The notes: generated by a model not told the origin, from the letters alone. 41,073 bases of DNA from Candidatus Hydrogenedentota bacterium (GCA_003697085.1 RFFU01000058.1:1-41073), one strand, 5' to 3'; counted from the first letter of the stretch, positions 8,568-17,125 are shown. Numbers and translations: made by a program.

Positions 8568-9123
8568 GGCGGGATTATACTACTGAAGAAGAAGACGCCG
8601 CATCTGAAAAAGGATGGTCCCCGGGCACACGAGAACCCTCGCCCCTCGATTTGCGTTGTATCCCGCGCCTGTGTTGTCATCCCGAGTCCCTCTCATTCGC
8701 TCGGGACAGCCTCCGCGAGGAATCCACCACAACCCCCGTGTCATTCCGAAAATCGCCGGAAGGCGATTGAGGAATCCCCTCCACGAGGTATCCCGAGGGA
8801 AGGGCAAGGGCAAAGGCAAGGACAAGAAAAAGGGAATGGGGAAGGGAAACGAAAAAGGGAACGGGAAGCGTGTCCTGGTAGCGCAGGCATCCTGCCTGCA
8901 GCAAGACCCGCAAGGAGCGCCATTCCTGGGATCGCGCCTCCTCCTTACGTTTCGGTCCATGACGAAGACATCTCTCCATGGCATCCGTGAACCGCACGGC
9001 GTGATAACGGGGCATCTTCTCGAGTCTTCTCCGGGCAGCCGGTTTGAAAACAATATCGAACCCAGCCCCATTATCCCATAACACTTCCTCCGATCGACGG
9101 ATCGGAATGCAAAAGACCCCCGG
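8568..9123. repeat. Repeat island C between the epimerase and actA
   Basis: Two further units of the CATTCCGAG...GAGGAATCC family lie at 8671-8730 and 8738-8784. The second has a clean hairpin at 8751-8768 with arms AATCGCC and GGCGATT. A purine tract with GGGCAA/GGGAA repeats runs from 8797 to 8868, and a palindrome with arms GCAGGCA/TGCCTGC lies at 8883-8899. The segment just after it (about 8900-8937, with AAGACCCGCAAGG) matches, in reverse, part of island A near 160-215. A broken toxin gene lies at the right side and is listed separately. Confidence 0.7.
8923..9084 (-). pseudogene. Truncated RelE/HigB-like toxin remnant
   Basis: Reading from GTG 9084, preceded by a GGAGGAA-like site, about 50 residues resemble the start of RelE/ParE-superfamily toxins: FDIVFKPAARRRLEKMP followed by a helix and a basic CLRHGPKRKEEARSQEW. 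These ribosome-dependent RNases are normally around 85-95 residues. Here the homology stops at about 8938, exactly where the dispersed repeat begins (CCCAGGAATGGCGCTCC on this strand). Downstream the frame only reads through repeat sequence. No antitoxin gene is adjacent. I read it as a toxin gene disrupted by, or decayed next to, a repeat insertion. The match is by eye and the remnant is short. Confidence 0.4.
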
Positions 9124-9690
9124 TCACTTATGGCAGGTGGCACACTCCAACGGCGCATTCTTTTTTCGATGACACTGAACGCAGAATCCCATCTCCAACG
9201 AACGCACCTGTTTCACCACCGGCATAGCCTTGATCTCTCCGTGACACGCGGCACAGTCGAGGCCGGCCTTGATGTGCGGTTTGTGCGAGAAGAGAACGTG
9301 ATCCGGAAGATTGTGCACCCGCTCCCACGGAATCGGTTCCTTCCTGTCCCAAAAGGCTCTTACCTTCTTGATCTCCGGTTTCCCCGCGGCTACGGATTTG
9401 TGGCAGGACATACAGGTCTCGATTGCCGGAATCCCCGCCGTGGAGGATTTCTCAAAGAGTTTGTGGCAGGTGCTACACGGAAGGCCGTTGTCGAAAACGT
9501 GAATCTTGTGGCTGAAGTTGATCGGCTGTTCGGGAACCGTCATATACCGATTCCAGTAGGCGTAGAGGGCGCCGACCGTAAGAAAGAGCAAAAGGAAATA
9601 GCCGGCGATCACAACGGGAATCGCCCGCCATATCCGATTGGTCAGTTTCTTTTCGTCCTCTTCCGTCCAGACACTCGTTTCTTCCGTCAT
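9124..9690 (-). CDS. actA: Alternative complex III subunit ActA, pentaheme cytochrome c
   Basis: This 188-residue protein has an N-terminal membrane anchor (residues about 23-45, IPVVIAGYFLLLFLTVGALY) followed by five CXXCH heme sites beginning at C72, C93, C146, C170 and C183. Additional FSHKIH and FSHKPH segments supply histidine ligands of the cytochrome c7 type. The anchor and exactly five hemes match ActA of ACIII, which carries electrons from the iron-sulfur/quinol part towards cytochrome c or the oxidase on the periplasmic side. It overlaps the preceding gene by four bases and is the last gene of the operon. ActA is normally the first gene of ACIII operons, so this position is unusual. 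The call rests on heme count, anchor and operon context. Confidence 0.85.
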   Translation of the reverse strand: MTEETSVWTEEDEKKLTNRIWRAIPVVIAGYFLLLFLTVGALYAYWNRYMTVPEQPINFSHKIHVFDNGLPCSTCHKLFEKSSTAGIPAIETCMSCHKSVAAGKPEIKKVRAFWDRKEPIPWERVHNLPDHVLFSHKPHIKAGLDCAACHGEIKAMPVVKQVRSLEMGFCVQCHRKKNAPLECATCHK

Positions 9691-11009
9691 TTTGCCAACG
9701 TCTCCAATAAGTATTCCGCGACCGCTTTCCGCTCATCCGGTGTCACAGCCGGTTTCGGCATCGGTGGATAGGCGGGATCCTTCTTCACGGGATTCGCGAG
9801 AAACTTCTCGAGTTCCTCCTGCTTTCCCTTGTACTTCGGGATTCTCTCCGCCAGTGGCGGACCGACGAGGCGCGCATCGAATTTGTGGCACGCACTACAG
9901 ACCCTCTGAAACACCTCTTTTCCGTCGATCTTCTTCCCTTCCTCCGCCTTCGCCTCTCGTACCGTCTCCCGCTCCTTCTCCGCCTCTCCCGCCTCGAGGC
10001 GCAGCAGGGACAAGCGATCGACATTTGCGCGCGACTCCGCCAGGGTCTGGTTCGTCACTCCCAATAGAAGCACCAGAAAGACGAGAATGAAACTTGCCAC
10101 GGGTCGTTTCGCGACACACCGTCTTCCCGTGGCGAACGAGTACATCACCAGGGGATGCAGAAGGAGAAGCGTGGCCACCAGAACCGTGAACATCTCCCGC
10201 CGAATCGAACCCGGGGGAAGATTTATGAGATAAAGGAGCAAAATCGCAGGATACGCGAGGTTGAAGACGAAGCCCCACCATCCGAGGACGAACCCCGCGA
10301 ACCGCCGTTCCTCCTCGGAAGCCTTCGCCATCTCTCCCTCGGGCCACGCAAAGTACCCGATCCTCAATGTGACGGCCGCGAAAAGAACGGCGAAGACGAC
10401 CAATTCCTTGAACCGAAAGATGGTGTTCCAGGAAAGGAACGTTTGATGCGGGCTTGTGGTGACGAACGGCCATTTTTCGGGAGTCAAAGCCAGAACGGCC
10501 CCTGCGGCGTAGATATGGTACATTCCGAGGTAAAGCATCAGCGCCGCGATTCCGTACGCAATGTGGCTGCGATACCGCACTCCTCTCAGAGGAACGGTCT
10601 TACAGAAGAGCCGCGCGAGAATGCCCGCAACGGCACAGAAGACGGCCGCCGCGAGGAAGAAGGCGGGAAGCAGCGCCGTTCCTCCGTAATACACTCTGCT
10701 GTAACAGAGCGCGATCGTCATAAGAGGCAGAAGGCCGAAGATGACGGGAAGAGCGATCGTTCCCCCCGCTACTCCCGCAAGCCGCTCCGCGAACCCGGCA
10801 TGATTGTCGTCTCGCTTGAAATGGTCCGAAAGATCGAAGAGAACCGAAAGGAGCAGACTCCCAAATTGCAACCCGGTGCCCGCAATGAAGAGAACTGTCA
10901 TCAGGAAGATAATGAAGCGAAAGAGCATTAAAGTATTCGCCGTGGGAGCCGACGCGATTCCCCCTACGAACGACTCGAAACTCTCTCCCCATCGAACGAG
11001 CAATTCCAT
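9687..11009 (-). CDS. Polytopic membrane protein with C-terminal mono-heme cytochrome c
   Basis: This 440-residue protein has about eight hydrophobic spans in residues 25-315, then a charged linker (about 330-360) and a class I cytochrome c domain with CSACH (C371, C374, H375) and a likely distal methionine in YPPMPKP (M417). The membrane part has several histidines (for example H149, H165, H188, H285) and resembles no family I can name with certainty. In ACIII operons the mono-heme cytochrome ActE is a separate small protein; none is present here, so this gene may supply that function as an anchored carrier to the caa3 oxidase. It lies 13 bases after coxB, preceded by GAGGAAGG, and overlaps actA by four bases. 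The cytochrome domain is certain; the function of the membrane region is unknown. Confidence 0.8.
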   Translation of the reverse strand: MELLVRWGESFESFVGGIASAPTANTLMLFRFIIFLMTVLFIAGTGLQFGSLLLSVLFDLSDHFKRDDNHAGFAERLAGVAGGTIALPVIFGLLPLMTIALCYSRVYYGGTALLPAFFLAAAVFCAVAGILARLFCKTVPLRGVRYRSHIAYGIAALMLYLGMYHIYAAGAVLALTPEKWPFVTTSPHQTFLSWNTIFRFKELVVFAVLFAAVTLRIGYFAWPEGEMAKASEEERRFAGFVLGWWGFVFNLAYPAILLLYLINLPPGSIRREMFTVLVATLLLLHPLVMYSFATGRRCVAKRPVASFILVFLVLLLGVTNQTLAESRANVDRLSLLRLEAGEAEKERETVREAKAEEGKKIDGKEVFQRVCSACHKFDARLVGPPLAERIPKYKGKQEELEKFLANPVKKDPAYPPMPKPAVTPDERKAVAEYLLETLAK

Positions 11010-11022
11010 CTCTATCCCTTCC

Positions 11023-12084
11023 TCACTTCAGACTCTTGATGAACGTATTGATCTTCTCAATCTCCGCGTCCGTCAAATTTTGCGGAGGCATAACGGGTTG
11101 GAATCCCTCCACCACATCGGCCGTCGGCGTTTTCATCGACTTCGTCAGATAGGCGTCATCCACGAGAACTTCGCGTGCCTTTCCGCCGGTCATAACGCGG
11201 ACCTTTTTCCCATAGATGCCCTTGAAGGAAGGACCCAGACGCGGGGAACCATCGACCGAATGACACGCGGCACACCCTTTGACGTTATACAGTTTCTCTC
11301 CCGCGGCCGCCATTTTCCGCTCTTTCTCCTCCGGAGAGAGTTCCTCCGCAACCGGTTCCTCCATCGCCTTCTTCTCCTCCGCCGCGCTCCGCAACCATTC
11401 CTCAAAAGCCTCCCGCGGAAGACTGACCACGTTTGTCATCATCTTGGCGTGACCGTCGCCGCAATATTCCGCGCACATCACCGTGTACGTATCGACCTCG
11501 TCCGCCTTGAACCACATATAGCCTTCCCGGCCCGGCACACAATCCTCCTTCACGCGAAAATGCGGGATGTAGAAGCTGTGAATGACATCCGCGGATGTAA
11601 GCGTCAAACGAACGGGAGTGCCCACGGGCACCTTCAGAACATTCGAATGCACGCCGTTTTCGTATTCAAACTCCCACGACCACATCCGCGCCAGAACCTT
11701 GACCTTCATCGCATTCTTCGGAACGGTCCTCATATTCCGAAAGCCCTCGTACCCCGCCCAAAACATCCCCAGAACAATGACGACCGGAATCACCGTCCAC
11801 CAGAACTCGAGCCACCAGTTTCCCTCGACCTGTACCGGAACCTCGACGCGGTCGTGCCTGTAAACCACGAGACAGTAAACCATAAAGACGACGATGCCGC
11901 CGAGAAGCAAGGCCGCGATCAATACAATCATCCAAAAGGTATGATCGACCTGCGCTCCGAAATCGGAATACCGGTTCACTCCGACAACCATCTCGACCAA
12001 AACTCCCGCCACCGCGAGAAGGATCACGACTCCCAACGCCTTCAACCAGGCCGCCGGATTCCGAGGATGCCCCGCCGCGGCCAT
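11023..12084 (-). CDS. coxB: Cytochrome c oxidase subunit II with fused cytochrome c (caa3 type)
   Basis: This 353-residue subunit carries the CuA site: H169 and CAEYCGDGHAKM (C204, C208, H212, M215), followed by a cytochrome c domain with CAACH (C271-H275) and a distal methionine in QPVMPP (M332). It therefore accepts electrons on its own heme and passes them through CuA to subunit I. Three hydrophobic segments are visible (about 16-34, 50-75, 95-112), one more than usual; the first may be a signal anchor. I start it at ATG 12084, which overlaps the coxD stop by one base (TGATG); the in-frame ATG at 12168 would lie inside coxD. It belongs to the caa3 oxidase encoded by the three preceding genes. 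Confidence 0.93.
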   Translation of the reverse strand: MAAAGHPRNPAAWLKALGVVILLAVAGVLVEMVVGVNRYSDFGAQVDHTFWMIVLIAALLLGGIVVFMVYCLVVYRHDRVEVPVQVEGNWWLEFWWTVIPVVIVLGMFWAGYEGFRNMRTVPKNAMKVKVLARMWSWEFEYENGVHSNVLKVPVGTPVRLTLTSADVIHSFYIPHFRVKEDCVPGREGYMWFKADEVDTYTVMCAEYCGDGHAKMMTNVVSLPREAFEEWLRSAAEEKKAMEEPVAEELSPEEKERKMAAAGEKLYNVKGCAACHSVDGSPRLGPSFKGIYGKKVRVMTGGKAREVLVDDAYLTKSMKTPTADVVEGFQPVMPPQNLTDAEIEKINTFIKSLK

Positions 12085-12395
12085 CAGAACGGCCCCCGTA
12101 CCGTGGAATCGATGAAGGTCAATCCCAGAATGATCCCCAGGGTGATGATCATCACCAGGACCATCCACCGGAAAATGCTCTTGTCGTATCGTAGATGCAT
12201 AAAGTACCAGATCACGACAGCCGCTTTGGTCGAAGCGATCGCAACGGCGCCCGCCGCGTTCCAGTTCCCCAGATGCACTCCGGAGACCGCCACCGTCAGA
12301 CCCGTCAGCCCCATCAAACAGAGCCAGACCAGAATATACGTTCCGTACGGCGAGGCGTGGGGTTTTTCGGCTGTCGTTTCCATTACGTCCTTCAT
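12084..12395 (-). CDS. coxD: Cytochrome c oxidase subunit IV (prokaryotic type)
   Basis: This small membrane protein of 103 residues has three hydrophobic spans, the usual form of the bacterial COX4 subunit that stabilises subunits I-III. It has the typical SPYGTYILVWLCLMGLT start and the YFMHLRYDKSIFRWMVLV middle segment. ATG 12395 is preceded by AAGGAGAGAGGA, partly inside the end of coxC, ten bases after that stop. Its own stop overlaps coxB by one base. Family and role are well supported by length, pattern and position between subunits III and II. Confidence 0.88.
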   Translation of the reverse strand: MKDVMETTAEKPHASPYGTYILVWLCLMGLTGLTVAVSGVHLGNWNAAGAVAIASTKAAVVIWYFMHLRYDKSIFRWMVLVMIITLGIILGLTFIDSTVRGPF

Positions 12396-12405
12396 TCCTC
12401 TCTCC

Positions 12406-13065
12406 TTACGTCAGCAGATAGTAGAGCGGGAAGAGATACACCCAGATGATGTCCACCAGGTGCCAGTAGAGTCCCGCATTCTCGATGATCGTCACCGTTC
12501 CGCTTTCCCCCGGGTCCTCTCCGCGAGGCAGTTTCGCTACGATCCGCTCGACACAAAGCAACACGATTCCCCCGATGATCACGTGCAACCCGTGCAGACC
12601 GGTCATCGAGAAATAGAGTCCGAAAAAGAGTCGCTCTCCCGGATTGAAGTTCGCCATCAGATGTTCGGAGCCGGGATAGATACCGTGATGAATCTTCGCA
12701 CCCCACTCGACATATTTGATTCCCAGGAAGATCACAGCGCATCCGATCGTGGCCCAGAGGTAGAAACGCGAGAGTCCCGGGCGGTTCTTTTGAAGGGCCG
12801 AGATCGCCAGCGCCATCGTAAGACTGCTGGTGAGAAGCACCAGCGTGTTGACACAGCCCAGAACCGCGTTGAGTTCATGCGCCGCCGAATGAAAATCTTG
12901 CGCGTACCGGTGTCGGTACACGGCATAGCAGAGAAAGAGCCCTCCGAAGAGCAGAACCTCGGTGAAGAGGAAGAGCCACATTCCGATCTTGGCGCCGATG
13001 TAATCGGAATGCTCGTGGCTTCCTTCCACGGGCTCCATCCTCGCCTCCAGTGTCGTTGTCATCAT
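12406..13065 (-). CDS. coxC: Cytochrome c oxidase subunit III
   Basis: This 219-residue protein has five membrane helices and the C-terminal subunit III signature YWHLVDIIWVYLFPLYYLL. It also carries the MTGLHGLHVIIGG segment typical of the family. It lacks the two extra N-terminal helices of the long mitochondrial type, as is common for bacterial caa3 and quinol oxidases. It binds and stabilises subunit I in the inner membrane and has no metal of its own. It overlaps the coxA stop by four bases and precedes coxD by ten. Confidence 0.93.
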   Translation of the reverse strand: MMTTTLEARMEPVEGSHEHSDYIGAKIGMWLFLFTEVLLFGGLFLCYAVYRHRYAQDFHSAAHELNAVLGCVNTLVLLTSSLTMALAISALQKNRPGLSRFYLWATIGCAVIFLGIKYVEWGAKIHHGIYPGSEHLMANFNPGERLFFGLYFSMTGLHGLHVIIGGIVLLCVERIVAKLPRGEDPGESGTVTIIENAGLYWHLVDIIWVYLFPLYYLLT

Positions 13066-14672
13066 CCCTTCACCAGCCCCTTCCCGACGAAGTCATAGGG
13101 TCCTTGCGTTACAACGGGCGGTTCGACGAAGTTTTCGAGCGGCGGCGGCGAAGAGGTCTCCCATTCGAGTGTCGCAGCCTTCCACGGATTGGCCGGCGCC
13201 TTCTCGCCGAAGCGGAGAGCCCGGATGAGATTCACCGCCAACACGATCAGCCCCGCAACGAGAATCCAGGAGCCGATGGTCGAGACGAGATTCGGAACGG
13301 CGAATTTCGGGAGGTAATCATAGTAACGCCGGGGCTGGCCCATAAACCCCGCGATGAAGAGCGGGAAATAGAGGAAGTTGAAGCCGAGGAACATAAGGAG
13401 CCATCCGAGCTTTGCCGGTTTTTCCTTGTACATTCTTCCGAACATCTTCGGGAACCAATAATGCAACGCGCCGAAGAAGGCGAATCCCGTTCCCCCGAAC
13501 ATCGTGTAATGAAAATGGGCCACGATAAAGGTGGTATCATGAAGATGAATATCCGTGGAAAGCGCTCCCTGGATCAAACCGGTGAATCCGCCGATCGAGA
13601 AGAGAAAGATGAACGAAAGAGCGAAGAGAAGAGGGGTCTGGAGAACGATCGAACCTTTGTAGAGCGTAGCGAGCCAGTTGAAGACCTTGACCGCCGTCGG
13701 TATTGCAACAAGGAAGGTCAGAAGCGAGAAGACCGCGCGGGCCGTGTTCGACATCCCGCTCGTGAACATATGGTGGCCCCAGACAAGATACCCCACGATC
13801 GCGATCGCCATACTCGAAAAGGCGATCATCTTGTACCCGAAGATCGTCCGGCGCGAAAAGGTCGGCACGATCTCCGAGATCGCGCCCATCGCCGGCAGAA
13901 TCATAATGTACACGGCGGGATGAGAATAAATCCAGAAGAGGTGTTGATAGAGGACCGGATCCCCACCGATCGTCGGATCAAACAATCCGATGTGGAAGAT
14001 GCGTTCCACGAGAATGAGAAGCAACGTGATACCCACGACCGGGGTCGCCAGAATCTGAATCCAGCCGGTGGCATACAGCCCCCACGCGAAAAGCGGCATC
14101 TTGAACCACCCCATCCCCTTCGCTCGAAGGCGGTGGATCGTGACGACGAAATTCAACCCTGTCAGGATGGAGGAGAACCCGAGAATGAAAGCCGCGAAAA
14201 CCGCAAGCGAAACGTTCTGGCCGGACCGAATACTGTAGGGAGCATAGAAGGTCCATCCGGTATCCGGAAGCCCGCCGAAGAAGATCGTCAAAAGCGCCAA
14301 GCCGGCACCGGTGACGAAGAGCCACCAGGAGAGGAGATTGATCCGCGGAAAAGCGACATCCTCGGCCCCCAACATCAACGGGAGCATAAAATTTCCGAAG
14401 ACGGCTGGAAGTCCGGGAATCACGAAGAGGAAGATCATTATGACCCCGTGGAGGGTATAGAGTGAATTGTACACGTGCGCGGGAACGATGGAATGCCCCG
14501 GAAACATCAATTGCAGGCGCATCGTCAAGCCGAGGCAGACGCCGACGGTAAAGAAGGTCAACATCGAGGTCAGATAGAGAAGGCCGATCCGCTTATGGTC
14601 CGTCGAGAAGATCCATCCGCGTATCCCCGGTCTCCCGGTCTCATAGAAACTCTTACCCGTTTCTTCCGTCAT
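13062..14672 (-). CDS. coxA: Cytochrome c oxidase subunit I, heme-copper type A2
   Basis: This 536-residue, roughly 12-helix subunit holds the oxygen-reduction site. Visible ligands are H75 (heme a, TLHGVIM), H251 with cross-linked Y255 in YSHPAVY (249-255), H300/H301 for CuB in WGHHMFTSG, and H386/H388 in VAHFHY for hemes a3 and a. The usual proton-channel glutamate (HPEVY) is alanine here and is preceded by YS. That YS motif marks the A2 class, known from Rhodothermus caa3 oxidase. The start overlaps the sco stop by four bases and the end overlaps coxC. It reduces oxygen to water and pumps protons. Assignment is secure. Confidence 0.96.
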   Translation of the reverse strand: MTEETGKSFYETGRPGIRGWIFSTDHKRIGLLYLTSMLTFFTVGVCLGLTMRLQLMFPGHSIVPAHVYNSLYTLHGVIMIFLFVIPGLPAVFGNFMLPLMLGAEDVAFPRINLLSWWLFVTGAGLALLTIFFGGLPDTGWTFYAPYSIRSGQNVSLAVFAAFILGFSSILTGLNFVVTIHRLRAKGMGWFKMPLFAWGLYATGWIQILATPVVGITLLLILVERIFHIGLFDPTIGGDPVLYQHLFWIYSHPAVYIMILPAMGAISEIVPTFSRRTIFGYKMIAFSSMAIAIVGYLVWGHHMFTSGMSNTARAVFSLLTFLVAIPTAVKVFNWLATLYKGSIVLQTPLLFALSFIFLFSIGGFTGLIQGALSTDIHLHDTTFIVAHFHYTMFGGTGFAFFGALHYWFPKMFGRMYKEKPAKLGWLLMFLGFNFLYFPLFIAGFMGQPRRYYDYLPKFAVPNLVSTIGSWILVAGLIVLAVNLIRALRFGEKAPANPWKAATLEWETSSPPPLENFVEPPVVTQGPYDFVGKGLVKG

Positions 14673-15547
14673 TTCTCTCGTCCTTCCTCATTCCCGTCGA
14701 TTTCCCCGTCCGCCCCGGATGTTTGTCTTCTTCGCGGTCTCTTCTCCTCCCGGCGCCCGGTCAAAAGGAGCGTCCCAAGCAGAAACAATCCGCCTAAAGA
14801 CACGGCGGCGCCGGCCACCTTTTTGACATCCAAAACATAGCGGTCCCCGGTCGGATCATAGTTGAAACAATATCGCAAGACACGCGCCACCGTCGGTCCG
14901 ACCCGACCCTCCGATGCTTCGACCAGCGCCAATTGAAGATCCGCGGCAAGAAAGTTCTTCCCGTAGATGTACCGCGTGATCTTCCCGCCGGGCGAAAGAA
15001 CGATCAACGCCGTCGTGTGAAGAAAACCCGATCCGTTTTCCCGGTAGCGGAACCCGACCGCCTCCGCCAGACGCCGGACCGGTTCCGTCTCCCCGGTAAG
15101 GAAACGCCATCCGTCCCGCGAGACGGCTCGCCGCATCCCACCGAAGATTTCCCGCTTCTTTCTCGCCGCCACAGCCGCGGTCTCGCTCGGCGAGATGCTC
15201 ACGGCCACCGCCGTGAAATCCTTGCCCGGCACAGCCGGAACCTCCTCGAGTAATTCCGCCGTACTCTGAAGAAACGGCGTGCATATCCCCGGACATTCGT
15301 AATAGACCAGTTCGAGAAGGACCGGTTTCCCGGCGAAGAGGGAAGAAAGCGATATCGGTTCTCCCTTCTCATCCCTCAATATCAGATCCATCGGAATTTT
15401 TTCTCCAAGCCTTTCCTCGATTCCGACAAACGCTTCCTTTCCGCCGTCGGCCGCCGCGACCGATCCGGAGCGGAAACCGACCAGAATCGAGAAGAAGGCG
15501 GCGAGAACGCCTAGACTCCGTCGAAGAATCTTCCTCCCGCTAAACAC
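14669..15547 (-). CDS. SCO1/SenC-type copper chaperone
   Basis: This 292-residue protein has an N-terminal signal or anchor (residues 8-33), a thioredoxin-like SCO domain with the copper-binding CPGIC (C85, C89) and H177 in FLHTTAL, and a second hydrophobic helix near residues 245-266 followed by a charged tail. SCO proteins deliver copper to, or reduce, the CuA site of oxidase subunit II on the periplasmic side. The C-terminal anchor is an addition to the simple SCO form and is seen in some bacterial homologues. It overlaps actF by eight bases and coxA by four, so it is produced with the oxidase it matures. Confidence 0.9.
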   Translation of the reverse strand: MFSGRKILRRSLGVLAAFFSILVGFRSGSVAAADGGKEAFVGIEERLGEKIPMDLILRDEKGEPISLSSLFAGKPVLLELVYYECPGICTPFLQSTAELLEEVPAVPGKDFTAVAVSISPSETAAVAARKKREIFGGMRRAVSRDGWRFLTGETEPVRRLAEAVGFRYRENGSGFLHTTALIVLSPGGKITRYIYGKNFLAADLQLALVEASEGRVGPTVARVLRYCFNYDPTGDRYVLDVKKVAGAAVSLGGLFLLGTLLLTGRREEKRPRRRQTSGADGEIDGNEEGREK

Positions 15548-16622
15548 CGGGAGCCTCCCTCAAATACCGCCGAACGATTCCCGCGTAGAGAAAGGCGAAA
15601 CCTGCCGAGAAAATCCACTCCACCGTCGGAAACCGGATCGAGGCGTTCGGAACGACGGCGGGAAGAACCAAGAGATAATCCACGAGGTGAATACCGACAA
15701 GGATCAACCCCACGACGTAGATCAGCACCCGAGGATGCCTCTTCACCTCACGGGAAATCAAAACGATGAACGGAATGACAAACGCTGTCAGCAACACAAC
15801 GATGCCCATTCCTCCCCAGTGGGATGTCGCCGTCCGTTTGAGCACATAGCCGACCTCTTCCGGTAAATTTCCGTAGTAGATGACGATGTATTGCGACCAG
15901 AGGAAATCCGCCGTGACACAGCAGAAACCGAAGATGAGTTTCCCGATGTCGTGGAAGGAATCGACGGAGATCTCCTTTGTGAATCCGTTTCGGCGATAAC
16001 GCAATGCGGCGACAAAGGCCAGAAAGGCCATTGCCGCGTAGAGATTGCTGATGAAAAAGTAGGCGCCGAAGAGGTTGCTGTACCATTCCGGTTCGAGCGA
16101 CATCAACATATCGAAGGCGATCAAGGAATAGAAGACGGCGTAAGCGAAGATGAGCCACGGGGCGAAGACGCCCATCTTGTTCCACCGCTCTTCCGATTCC
16201 GGCCGGAGATAAAGGCGGTAGTACCCGAAACTCAAAAGTGTCATCACGCCGAAATAGAAGAACTGTCTGGCGAAGAAGAAGGTGCTGCTGAGCCACCAGC
16301 GTTTGGCCTCCGGAAGCGGCTCGTGCGTCCAAGAATAAAGATGTTGGTGGCCGAGAAAGAGCACGGCAAGAAGGAGAAGCGAGATCGGAAGAAAACGGAT
16401 TCCGGAGAATCCGAGCCGTTCCAACCCTGGACTCCATCGCGATCGCGTCGTCCGATAGATCGCCGAGAAGACGATTCCGGCTTGAGCAATTCCCGTGAAG
16501 AAGAGCGTATTGACGAGCAAGGCCGACCACAGCCTCCCGATCAGTTCATTTCCCGCTCCCCCGACACCCTCCGTCGCAGCCGACAGCATCAAGGAGAAAA
16601 TGTGAGCGGGCGCCGTCGTCAT
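15540..16622 (-). CDS. actF: Alternative complex III subunit ActF (NrfD-like membrane protein)
   Basis: This 360-residue polytopic protein has about ten hydrophobic spans and the pattern of the shorter of the two NrfD-like membrane subunits of ACIII (quinol:cytochrome c oxidoreductase). In known structures ActC and ActF form the membrane core; ActC carries the quinol site and ActF is a related partner thought to take part in proton transfer. Visible hallmarks are NTLFFTGIAQAGIVFSA near the start and a conserved tryptophan- and histidine-rich WSQYIVIYYGNLPEE loop. It overlaps actD by four bases and sco by eight. Assignment rests on pattern and on its position after actD. Confidence 0.88.
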   Translation of the reverse strand: MTTAPAHIFSLMLSAATEGVGGAGNELIGRLWSALLVNTLFFTGIAQAGIVFSAIYRTTRSRWSPGLERLGFSGIRFLPISLLLLAVLFLGHQHLYSWTHEPLPEAKRWWLSSTFFFARQFFYFGVMTLLSFGYYRLYLRPESEERWNKMGVFAPWLIFAYAVFYSLIAFDMLMSLEPEWYSNLFGAYFFISNLYAAMAFLAFVAALRYRRNGFTKEISVDSFHDIGKLIFGFCCVTADFLWSQYIVIYYGNLPEEVGYVLKRTATSHWGGMGIVVLLTAFVIPFIVLISREVKRHPRVLIYVVGLILVGIHLVDYLLVLPAVVPNASIRFPTVEWIFSAGFAFLYAGIVRRYLREAPGV

Positions 16623-17125
16623 CGCTTCTCCTCCGCGATCTTCGTCTCGACCGCGCCTTCCTTCTCGAGCAAAGCCCGTACTTCGTCACGTTCCGCCTCC
16701 GTGCATTCCACAAAGACACCGAAGTGATCGTGCGTCAAACGCGGGTCGTGCCAGACCGGAAGACGGCAGCGATGGAAGAAGAGGTTGGGGAAGATCGCCA
16801 GAGCCATTACGGCGGCCATCGTGAAGATCGCCCCGAAGAGGATCGTGAACTCGAAAAGGATCACCAAGTACGGCGGAACAGTGACCAGCGGTTTTCCCGA
16901 GACGATCATTCCATACTTCAAGGCGGCAAAAGAAGCCAGGCAAAAACCCGTCGTTCCCCCGGTGAGGGCTCCCGCCAGCGTACACCATTGAACGGGCGTG
17001 CTTTCGTAACCGTGGGTCGGAAGCGGCGAGATCCGGATCACCGACCGCCACCCCTGGTTCTTCGCATATTCCGCCGCGCGATCCATCGAATGCGGTTCTT
17101 TGAAGAGCCCAAGGACGCCGCCCAT
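16619..17125 (-). CDS. actD: Alternative complex III subunit ActD (DUF3341)
   Basis: This 168-residue protein has two membrane helices (about 50-72 and 85-112) inside a small soluble domain. It carries the ActD pattern: an early GLFKEPHSMDRAAEY, a central TPVQW segment and a late LPVWHDPRLTHDHFGVFVE. ActD bridges the membrane subunits of ACIII and has no redox centre. Its start overlaps the actC stop by one base and its end overlaps actF by four, matching the usual C-D-F order with the expected small size. Confidence 0.9.
   Translation of the reverse strand: MGGVLGLFKEPHSMDRAAEYAKNQGWRSVIRISPLPTHGYESTPVQWCTLAGALTGGTTGFCLASFAALKYGMIVSGKPLVTVPPYLVILFEFTILFGAIFTMAAVMALAIFPNLFFHRCRLPVWHDPRLTHDHFGVFVECTEAERDEVRALLEKEGAVETKIAEEKR

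Noticed and set aside
8580-9158. 192-residue minus-strand frame with strings of F, P and C
   Set aside because: It reads through the purine tract and repeats; only the short RelE-like part in another frame has any family resemblance.
11023-12168. Longer coxB start at 12168
   Set aside because: It lies inside coxD, has a polar, non-homologous N terminus, and ATG 12084 overlaps the coxD stop in the pattern seen across the operon.
10804-14465. Two long plus-strand frames (764 and 471 residues) opposite the oxidase genes
   Set aside because: They are antisense shadows of coxB, coxD, coxC and coxA, which have complete catalytic motifs; the shadows are rich in R, H and E and show no domain.
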